A DNA stretch of 14,485 bases from DASTGO01 sp035719045 (GTDB lineage: Bacteria > Actinomycetota > Actinomycetes > Actinomycetales > Kineosporiaceae): NCBI GenBank assembly GCA_035719045.1, contig DASTGO010000117.1, positions 1 to 14,485 of the forward strand. Direction: 5' to 3'. The position numbers were made by a program, and so were the translations under genes. The notes beneath the pieces are model-generated. The model was not told where the DNA came from, ran no database searches, and worked only from the letters and a program-made list of their open reading frames with translations. Position 1 is the first letter of the stretch. Each line of letters opens with the position of its first letter. Below, in pieces: positions 5,966 through 11,622 of this stretch.

Positions 5966-6541
5966 GTGGCGACGACTCACCCGGGTGTTCCGCGTGAGGT
6001 CGACCGCTACCTCGTCGCCGCCGAGAAGGTCATCTTCCTCACCAGGCTCCACATCCTCACCTTGGCCGAGCCGATCGGGCTGGCCATCGCGGGGCTGATC
6101 CTGCTGGGGATCCTGCAGCCACAGGCACCCAACGAGCAGACACGTACGGTGCTGATGGGGATCTGGCTCGCCCTGACGGCGCGGGCCGCCTGGAAACTCC
6201 TCGAGTGGTACATGACCTTGTTCCTGGCGACCGATCGCCGGTTGATCCTCGTTCACGGCGTCTTCAACCGGCAGGTTGACATGATGCCCGTGAGCAAGGT
6301 GACCGACATGAGGTACGTGCGGAGCTGGGTCGGGTACCTGTTCGGGTTCGGGAAGTTCCTGCTGGAGTCGGCCGGCCAGGACCAGGCGCTGAGCGTGGTG
6401 CCCTGGGTCCCCCGACCCGACGCCTACTACCGCAAGATCCAGGAAGTCCTGCTCCTTCCAGCGGGCCAGCGCACCCCGGCGCGACCGACCCCCACAGGTC
6501 AGTCGCTCCCCGTGCACGAACCCGGGCAATGGTGGAGTTGA
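5966..6541 (+). CDS. Bacterial PH-domain membrane protein (YdbS-like)
   Basis: A 191-residue protein starting at GTG 5966. Two transmembrane helices (about 31-50 and 62-80) are followed by a bacterial pleckstrin-homology-like domain (about 86-150), recognised by TDRRLILVHGVFNRQ, then MMPVSKVTDMRYVRSW and LLESAGQDQAL. This is the layout of the bPH_2/YdbS group. A Pro-rich tail (165-191) ends in PGQWWS. Such proteins are membrane-anchored; their ligand is generally unknown, and YdbS/YdbT of Bacillus have been linked to resistance to antimicrobial peptides. It is the last gene of the unit that begins with the small membrane peptide three bases upstream, and a strong hairpin follows 36 bases after the stop. 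Confidence 0.85.
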   Translation: MATTHPGVPREVDRYLVAAEKVIFLTRLHILTLAEPIGLAIAGLILLGILQPQAPNEQTRTVLMGIWLALTARAAWKLLEWYMTLFLATDRRLILVHGVFNRQVDMMPVSKVTDMRYVRSWVGYLFGFGKFLLESAGQDQALSVVPWVPRPDAYYRKIQEVLLLPAGQRTPARPTPTGQSLPVHEPGQWWS

Positions 6542-6576
6542 TCCCCGTTCTTCGCGGCGACCTCCGTTGACGGCTG

Positions 6577-6608
6577 ACCCGCCGGCCGGTCCCGACCGGC
6601 CGGCGGGT
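6577..6608. terminator. Strong bidirectional terminator between convergent genes
   Basis: A 15-bp perfect inverted repeat, 6577-6591 with 6594-6608, built on CCCGCCGGCCGGTC and its complement with only two central bases (the real loop would be about four). It lies between the PH-domain gene and the convergent acyltransferase gene, so it can end transcripts from both sides. Confidence 0.85.
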
Positions 6609-6655
6609 TCCGTCGTCGTGTGCTGGCCCCTGGCACGCGGGTCCCAGGCGCGGTC

Positions 6656-7441
6656 CTAGGCGGCTGCGCCGGGCGGCTCGTCGGACGTCCCCCCGGGACG
6701 TCCGGCCTCCCGGTCCGCGGCGTCCATGGCGGCAGCCTCCTCGGGGGTGGGGGCGGTCCCGCCCAGGCAGGCGGGCAGCCACCAGCGGTCGTCCTCACCG
6801 GAGGGATGGTCGGGATAGGTCCCCTGAACGTGGTCCAGCAGGGCGGTCATCCGCTCGCGCAGTTCCGCCATCACGTCCTCGGACTTCTCCCGCTTGGCCG
6901 GGTACAGCGGCTCGCCGTAGGCCACGGTGATCGTCTTGCCCCGGCCCTTGAAGTCCTTCGGGCGCCCCTTGGTGTAGATCCGCTGCCCGCCCCACACCGC
7001 TGCGGGAAGGATCGGCGTCCCCGTCGCCTGCGCCATCCGTGCCGCGCCCGGCTTCAACTCCTTGAGCATGAACGACCGGCTGATGGTCGCCTCGGGGAAG
7101 ACCCCGAGAATCTCCCCCGCCTTGAGCATGGCGAGCCCGTCGCGGAAGGCCTGGCTGCCCGCGTTCCGGTCCACCGCGATGTGGTGCATGCCACGCATCA
7201 GCGGACCGGACACCGGGTGCCGGAACACCGAATCCTTCGCCATGAACCGGGTCAGCCGGCCCCGGCGGAAGGTCCCCAGGCCCAGGAAGGCGAAGTCGAG
7301 GTAGCTCACGTGGTTGCTGGCGAGCACGACTCCGCCCGTCGTGGGGATGTTGTCCAGCCCCTCCAGGCGGAAGCGCAGCCCCAGGGCCGCGAAGACGCCG
7401 CGGGCGAACACGGTGATCGGGGGGTAGACGAGGTCGCGCAC
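6656..7441 (-). CDS. 1-acyl-sn-glycerol-3-phosphate acyltransferase family protein (PlsC-like)
   Basis: A 261-residue enzyme of the lysophospholipid acyltransferase family, which moves an acyl group to lysophosphatidic acid or a related acceptor at the inner face of the membrane. Motif I is NHVSYLD (43-49) with catalytic H44 and D49. The glycerophosphate-binding motif reads FPEATIS (115-121) in place of the textbook FPEGTRS. LPAAVWG and VAYGEPLYP complete the fold. The N-terminus has a hydrophobic, probably membrane-associated helix (VYPPITVFARGVFAALGL). A 45-residue Pro/Ala-rich tail follows the domain. GTG 7441 lies six bases after a TAGGCT -10 box, suggesting leaderless expression. An uncharacterised gene lies 32 bases upstream on the same strand. 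The acceptor could be other than lysophosphatidate. Confidence 0.9.
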   Translation of the reverse strand: MRDLVYPPITVFARGVFAALGLRFRLEGLDNIPTTGGVVLASNHVSYLDFAFLGLGTFRRGRLTRFMAKDSVFRHPVSGPLMRGMHHIAVDRNAGSQAFRDGLAMLKAGEILGVFPEATISRSFMLKELKPGAARMAQATGTPILPAAVWGGQRIYTKGRPKDFKGRGKTITVAYGEPLYPAKREKSEDVMAELRERMTALLDHVQGTYPDHPSGEDDRWWLPACLGGTAPTPEEAAAMDAADREAGRPGGTSDEPPGAAA

Positions 7442-7447
7442 GGATGC

Positions 7448-7453
7448 AGCCTA
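7448..7453 (-). promoter_or_regulatory. -10 box of a leaderless promoter for the acyltransferase
   Basis: On the minus strand TAGGCT is followed by GCATCC and GTG 7441, the TANNNT-six bases-start layout. It lies in the 32-base gap after the upstream gene, so the acyltransferase may be transcribed on its own as well as by read-through. Confidence 0.55.
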
Positions 7454-7473
7454 GGCGGTCGGCTGCCGGCAGG

Positions 7474-8232
7474 CTACGCGCCCGTAGGTTGGTGGGCGGG
7501 CAGGTGGACCCGGACGGTGCACCCGAGGCGGACAGCGACCGGCAGGGGCCCCGGCCGCAGCGGGAGCCGCAGCATCCGCCGGCCGCGCGGCCCGGGGACC
7601 AGGGCAGGCCCGACACTGCAGCGGGCGCCGCGGGACCCCCGTTCGGCCAGGGTGTCCGGCAGTGCGGTGACCGTCGTGGTCGACCCGGGCTCACCGTCAC
7701 GGCCGGGCAGCGGCAACCAGAGCGCCGAGGCGGGAAACGGCGGCCGCCCGTCGGGGCGAGGCACCGCCGCCGCCTCCGGCAGGAGCACGATCCGCCAGGT
7801 CAGCGTGGTCGGCGGCCAGGATGGATCCCCGGGCCGGACGGCCCCGGCCGCGGGGTCGCCGTCCCGGGCCGCGACCAGTGCACCGGCCAGCTCGGCGTCC
7901 CCGGGTATCCCCTCGGCGGCCCGGCACCGGTCAGGGATCGGCAGCGGCCGGACCGGACCACCGACGCGCCGGTCACAGGCCCAGACCAGCCCGGCCGCCG
8001 GATCAGGTCCCGGGCGGGGGGACGGTCCCGGGGCACGATCCGGCGCGAGGTCCGGCAACCGGACCAGGTGGCCGCCCACAACCGTGTCGAACAGTCCCAC
8101 CGGTCGGTCCACCGGAACGGCGACACCGGGCGCGACACCGGTCACCACCCACTCCAGCGCTGGCTCGGGGACCAGCTGCTGGTGGTGCCGGTGACGTGAC
8201 TCGAGGACGGGCGGCCGCCCGCCGATACCCAC
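7474..8232 (-). CDS. Uncharacterised Pro-rich protein
   Basis: A 252-residue frame from GTG 8232 to TAG 7474. I do not recognise a family. It is judged coding because third positions are strongly GC-biased in this frame and the translation has protein-like segments: LEWVVTGVAPGVAVPVDRPVGLFDTVVGGHLVRLPDL, then LTWRIVLLPE and ALWLPLPGRDG. There is no signal peptide, transmembrane helix or obvious catalytic motif. The start is uncertain: no ribosome binding site or TANNNT box precedes 8232, and internal GTGs exist near codons 29-30. It precedes the PlsC-like gene by 32 bases on the same strand, which suggests but does not prove a shared transcript. Overlapping plus-strand frames have Arg/Pro/Gly-dominated composition and are rejected. 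Confidence 0.55.
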   Translation of the reverse strand: MGIGGRPPVLESRHRHHQQLVPEPALEWVVTGVAPGVAVPVDRPVGLFDTVVGGHLVRLPDLAPDRAPGPSPRPGPDPAAGLVWACDRRVGGPVRPLPIPDRCRAAEGIPGDAELAGALVAARDGDPAAGAVRPGDPSWPPTTLTWRIVLLPEAAAVPRPDGRPPFPASALWLPLPGRDGEPGSTTTVTALPDTLAERGSRGARCSVGPALVPGPRGRRMLRLPLRPGPLPVAVRLGCTVRVHLPAHQPTGA

Positions 8233-8351
8233 CGACGGTGAAGCAGTGCCGGTGGTGCGGACGGACTGCCCGACCGGTCCGCGCCGGTCGAGCGCACATC
8301 AAGATCTGGTAGAGCAGGACCCGCACGGCCGAATGCGACTGGAGGAGATCC

Positions 8352-8819
8352 GTGGAGAAGGACCTGAACCCCACCCGCCGGCAACTGATCGGCGCCGGTA
8401 CCGCCGCAGCCGTCGTGGTCGGCGCCGCCGTCACCCTGACCGCCTGCGGCTCGGGCTCGAGCGGGTCCGGGTCGGGCAACGACTCGTCGGCTCCGGCGGG
8501 CGGCTCCGGCGGGACGGGCGGCTCTGGCGGGACGCTCACCCCACTGTCCGCGGTCCCTGTCGGCGGGGCGGTCACGGTCAAGGGCGCGGACGGCCAGCCG
8601 GTCGTCGTCGCCCAGCCGGAGGCCGGCAGAGTAGTGGCCTTCAGCGGCTCCTGCACACACCGCGGCTGCCCCGTCGCGGCCTCCGGGAAGACCCTGCAGT
8701 GCCCCTGCCACGGCGCGCAGTTCGACGCCTTCACCGGTGCCGTGTTGCAGGGTCCGGCCGCCTCACCGCTCGCGGCGGTCACGGTGAAGGTCGACGGCGG
8801 GAACGTCGTCGCGGGCTGA
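8352..8819 (+). CDS. Exported Rieske [2Fe-2S] lipoprotein
   Basis: A 155-residue protein with a twin-arginine-like signal (TRRQLIGAG, R9-R10) leading into a hydrophobic stretch and a lipobox LTAC with C32, so it is probably exported folded through Tat and lipid-anchored outside the membrane. A Gly/Ser-rich linker (33-61) leads to a Rieske domain. Cluster ligands are C101 and H103 in CTHRGC and C117 and H120 in CPCHG; C106 and C119 can form the stabilising disulfide of the high-potential type. The motif GPAASPL near the end is also typical. GTG 8352 follows GGAGGAG at 8341-8347. No cytochrome b, oxygenase or reductase gene is adjacent, so the redox partner is unknown. Confidence 0.92.
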   Translation: MEKDLNPTRRQLIGAGTAAAVVVGAAVTLTACGSGSSGSGSGNDSSAPAGGSGGTGGSGGTLTPLSAVPVGGAVTVKGADGQPVVVAQPEAGRVVAFSGSCTHRGCPVAASGKTLQCPCHGAQFDAFTGAVLQGPAASPLAAVTVKVDGGNVVAG

Positions 8820-8827
8820 TCCGGTGC

Positions 8828-8865
8828 GCGGGTCCGGACCTGGCGGCTCGCCGGTCCGGGCCCGC
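8828..8865. terminator. Bidirectional terminator between the Rieske and phosphoesterase genes
   Basis: A 13-bp stem, 8828-8840 with 8853-8865, containing one T-G wobble and a 12-base loop that can add GGC/GCC pairing. It fills the 48-base gap between two convergent genes and starts within nine bases of both stop codons. Confidence 0.75.
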
Positions 8866-8867
8866 GG

Positions 8868-10832
8868 TCACTCCACCAGTTCCGCCGGCCCGTGCCCCTG
8901 GTCCGCGGTCGCGCGCCCGGGCACCCGGTTCAGCACGATCGGCGCCTCGACCAGATGCGGCACCGGCAGCTCCCCGGCCGGGACCGGGCGCTTCGAGCCG
9001 GGCGCGGGGCCGTCGACCAGCTCCCAGTCCCGGCAGACGGTGTCCACGACGATCGGGAACAGGGTGAGCCGCCCGCTGCCGTCGACCCGGATCCGGACGA
9101 AACCCTTCCAGTCCTCGATGGCCTGGGCGGAGAACTGCCAGCCGTGCACCAGCCGGGAGGACGAGGTGGCGATGTACAGGGCGAGCGCGAAGCAGGCGAC
9201 CAGCCCGTCGACCACCGCGGCGCCGAGCGCGGCCAGCCCGAGGGCGACCCAGTCCGGCCAGGACGACGGCCACGGCACCGCGAGCACCCCGAACAGCCCG
9301 GCGAACCCCACCACGAGCTGCGGCACCGCGGCGCGGACCCATTCCGGTGGCGCTTGGGGACGCCGGGCCCGAAGTAGCGGCAGCAGGCAGCCGGCGAGCA
9401 CGGCCGCCCCCACCCAGACCGCCGACTGCCAGGCCAGCTGGACCGCCTGCACCAAGGTGGCCACCCGCAGCGTGGCCGCGGGGTTGAACAGGTGCAGCTG
9501 CAGGCCGAGCAGCGGCAGCAGCCCGACCATGAGCGCCAGCGCGTGCACGACACCGGCCAGCGGCCACAGCCCCGGATTGCGGAACGGCAGCCCGCGTGGC
9601 GGCCCGGCGAACAGCCCCGCGGCGAGCCGGCGGGAACGGCGGGCCGAGGGCCAGCGCTCCTGCAGCCGGTACACGGCCGGGTCGACCCGGCGGTCCAGGC
9701 GGGACTCCGGGGGCGGCAGCACCAGCCGGGTCGGCAGCCGGTGGGTGTCCAGCAGATAGGCCCCGCCCAGACCGCAGGTGACCAGCTGCCGTGCCTGTCC
9801 CGGGCCGGGCTCCTGCGGCCCCGGCAGCTGTTCGGCATAGCGGGCGTAGTGGTGCCGGTCGCCGGTGATCCACAGCCGAACGGTCGCCCCGGTGTCCGTC
9901 CAGTTGCCGTCGGGCAGCAGCCGGCGGCGGACCACGTCGCGCTCGAAGAAGTGCAGCGCGTTGAACGCGTCCGGCTCACCCTCGCCGGTGTGCACCCAGG
10001 TCGGTGTCGGGGCGCAGACGATCACCCCGTCGCCAGGAGCCAGCAGGTCGGACAGGTGCTCGCGGAAGTACCGGATCTGCGGGTCGTCGATGTACGTGCC
10101 GAGCTGGGTGTCCAGCCCGACCAGCCACCACCGCTGCGGCAGCTTCACCGCGAAGTAGCTGCGGGTCTGCTGGGTCCGCCAGCCGCCGATCGGCCGGCGC
10201 TGGGTGAAGACCCGCAGGAAGGCTGTCAGGCCGTCGTACCAGTCGTGGTTGCCGGGCAGGGCGACCAGCATCGGGCCGGCCGGCGACTGCCCGGTCACCG
10301 GACCCGGCGGCGGCCCGGCGGCCAGCAGCGCGGCCCGGTACGGCCCGGTGGTGCGGTCCTCGTAGCCGATCGCCGAGGGCGTGGGATAGACCTCGTCCCC
10401 GCCGAGGACGAGCAGCCCGCCCCGGGGCAGTCGCAGCGGGTCACCGCCCGCCGCGCCCGGATGGTCCGGCTGCGGCGGGTGCACCTCCAGTTCATGGCGG
10501 GCGATCAGGCAGGCGACGGTGAACGTCGGGTCGAAGCCGTCGCCGAGGTCCGCGACGAAGTCGACCCAGGCACCGCCGTCGGCGTCGGGGGGCAGCTCGA
10601 TCGGCAGCGCGGGCAGCGCCGCCTGGACCTCCCGCCGGTCCGCGTAGTCGGCGAACACCGACGAGAGGCCGACCTTGACCGCCGTCCGCCACAGTTCGAC
10701 CGGAGCGAGCCAGCGGACCTCCTCCTGCGGGGTGAAGCCCAGTTCCTCGGCGTGCCGGCGGAGCATCCGCAGCCGCATCCTGCCTCCCTGCCGTGCCTGC
10801 CTGCCGTACGGAGCGAGGTCACGAATCACCAT
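8868..10832 (-). CDS. Membrane-anchored metallophosphoesterase
   Basis: A 654-residue protein with a calcineurin-like phosphoesterase domain followed by a membrane region. Metal-site motifs in order are DLGD (95-98), GGDE (145-148), GNHDW (194-198) and GDRHHY (324-329). The first motif has Gly where the classical DxH has histidine, with D98 following. From about 420 to 556 four hydrophobic helices occur (roughly 421-447, 457-487, 503-522 and 526-556), then a C-terminal domain with WKGFVRIRVDGSGRLTLFPIVVD. The N-terminus, EELGFTPQEEVRWLAPVELWRTAVKVGLSSVFADYADRRE, is family-like. The substrate is unknown. ATG 10832 gives the longest frame; ATG 10778, preceded by GGGAGGCAGG, is a strong alternative. 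A TAGCCT -10-like box lies 17 bases before 10832. It is divergent from the 118-residue gene. Confidence 0.85.
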   Translation of the reverse strand: MVIRDLAPYGRQARQGGRMRLRMLRRHAEELGFTPQEEVRWLAPVELWRTAVKVGLSSVFADYADRREVQAALPALPIELPPDADGGAWVDFVADLGDGFDPTFTVACLIARHELEVHPPQPDHPGAAGGDPLRLPRGGLLVLGGDEVYPTPSAIGYEDRTTGPYRAALLAAGPPPGPVTGQSPAGPMLVALPGNHDWYDGLTAFLRVFTQRRPIGGWRTQQTRSYFAVKLPQRWWLVGLDTQLGTYIDDPQIRYFREHLSDLLAPGDGVIVCAPTPTWVHTGEGEPDAFNALHFFERDVVRRRLLPDGNWTDTGATVRLWITGDRHHYARYAEQLPGPQEPGPGQARQLVTCGLGGAYLLDTHRLPTRLVLPPPESRLDRRVDPAVYRLQERWPSARRSRRLAAGLFAGPPRGLPFRNPGLWPLAGVVHALALMVGLLPLLGLQLHLFNPAATLRVATLVQAVQLAWQSAVWVGAAVLAGCLLPLLRARRPQAPPEWVRAAVPQLVVGFAGLFGVLAVPWPSSWPDWVALGLAALGAAVVDGLVACFALALYIATSSSRLVHGWQFSAQAIEDWKGFVRIRVDGSGRLTLFPIVVDTVCRDWELVDGPAPGSKRPVPAGELPVPHLVEAPIVLNRVPGRATADQGHGPAELVE

Positions 10833-10849
10833 GATCGGTGCAGGGTGTG

Positions 10850-10855
10850 AGGCTA
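10850..10855 (-). promoter_or_regulatory. Possible -10 box for the phosphoesterase gene
   Basis: Minus-strand TAGCCT fits TANNNT and would place the transcript start about ten bases before ATG 10832. No -35 box is clear. It would also serve the alternative start at 10778, which has the better ribosome binding site. Confidence 0.35.
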
Positions 10856-10899
10856 CCGCCCGAAACCGACAATGGCAGCAGATGCCGGCCTGGTAGGCA

Positions 10900-10933
10900 G
10901 GGCCTGCGGTGGCCGGTCGCCGACCGCAGGCCC
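10900..10933. other. Strong hairpin in the divergent spacer
   Basis: An 11-bp perfect inverted repeat (GGGCCTGCGGT at 10900-10910 with its complement at 10923-10933) around a 12-base loop. It lies in the 400-base spacer between divergent genes (10833-11232), which holds no convincing ORF. The same spacer has overlapping alternative pairings (GGCTTC 10947-10952 with GAAGCC 10970-10975; CCTCTG 10952-10957 with CAGAGG 10977-10982), the 9-mer CTTCCTCTG twice (10949 and 11040), and GGTCAAC three times (10986, 11004 and 11048). It could be a terminator of an unseen small transcript, a leader structure or an operator region. Confidence 0.45.
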
Positions 10934-11165
10934 CACCGGCTGACGGGGCTTCCTCTGAACTCGGTGGACGAAGCCGCAGAGGTCAGGTCAACACGGGGGC
11001 ACCGGTCAACCGCCACGGTGACGTAGCGTCGCGGACCGACTTCCTCTGGTCAACAACTCGTGGTGAGAGGTGGGAGCGGCCCATCCCGGGGCCCGAGGCT
11101 CGGCGGCCGCTGCTCCGGAGGGGCGGACTCGTCCGGGTCACCCACCTGGAGCGGATCCGTGACGG

Positions 11166-11171
11166 TACGGT
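11166..11171 (+). promoter_or_regulatory. Possible -10 box for the 118-residue gene
   Basis: TACGGT fits TANNNT and lies 16 bases before an in-frame ATG at 11188 and 61 bases before the preferred ATG at 11233. The surroundings carry a short direct repeat, TGACGGTA and TGACGGTG. Confidence 0.3.
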
Positions 11172-11232
11172 GTCTGACGGTGACCAAATGACGTGGATGG
11201 GTCACCGTCCCGCCAAGGGGGATCGAGTAGCG

Positions 11233-11589
11233 ATGCTGTACATGACGGCCCGGGAACTGGAGGCCTCGCAGCAGGTCCACGCCCGGCTCAGTCACAGTCG
11301 TGTGGGCGAGCGCTGGGAGCGGATCTTCCGGCGGCACGAGCAGGAGATCGAGGCGATCATCGCCGTCCGGCCCGACGTCCGCGAGGACCTGTGGGTGGCC
11401 CTGCTGCGTCTGGCCGCCGCGATGGCCGACGAGAGTCCGCTCGACGCGACCGTCGTCGAGGCGGCCGGCCGAGCCCTGGACGACCTGGAGCGCCACGGCG
11501 GAATCGCCCTGCGCCGGGACGTCCAGCGTCTGCGCGACGAACTGGCCCTGGCCAAGGGCCGGTCCCTGGCGCAGGTGCTCGGCGGCTGA
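11233..11589 (+). CDS. Uncharacterised small helical protein
   Basis: A 118-residue protein, MLYMTARELE onward, predicted almost entirely alpha-helical and highly charged, with no transmembrane helix. Features include WERIFRRHEQEIEAIIAVRP (about 30-50), DVREDLWVALLRLAAAMAD, and a C-terminal helix pair ending RDELALAKGRSLAQVLGG. I do not recognise a family; the helix pattern could suit a protein-protein interaction module. ATG 11233 has AAGGGG twelve bases upstream. An in-frame ATG at 11188 and longer upstream extensions exist, but the upstream translation looks non-coding. It is divergent from the phosphoesterase gene and convergent with the giant membrane protein gene, 33 bases away, with a small 6-bp inverted repeat at 11586-11599 over its stop codon. 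Confidence 0.7.
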   Translation: MLYMTARELEASQQVHARLSHSRVGERWERIFRRHEQEIEAIIAVRPDVREDLWVALLRLAAAMADESPLDATVVEAAGRALDDLERHGGIALRRDVQRLRDELALAKGRSLAQVLGG

Positions 11590-11622
11590 GCCCGCTCAGG
11601 CGACCGGACCGCCCTCCGACCG

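Noticed and set aside
6620..8194. 524-codon plus-strand frame across the PlsC-like and Pro-rich genes
   Set aside because: It is antisense to the acyltransferase, whose motifs are clear; its composition is Arg/Pro/Gly-dominated and no family is visible.
8238..8312. 24-codon plus-strand mini-ORF with CRWCGRT, resembling half of a zinc-binding knuckle
   Set aside because: It has only one Cys pair, no ribosome binding site and no leaderless -10 box; too short to support beyond chance.
9492..10850. 452-codon plus-strand frame opposite the phosphoesterase
   Set aside because: It is antisense to metal-binding motifs of the phosphoesterase; the Gln/Arg/Pro-rich translation is typical of shadow frames.
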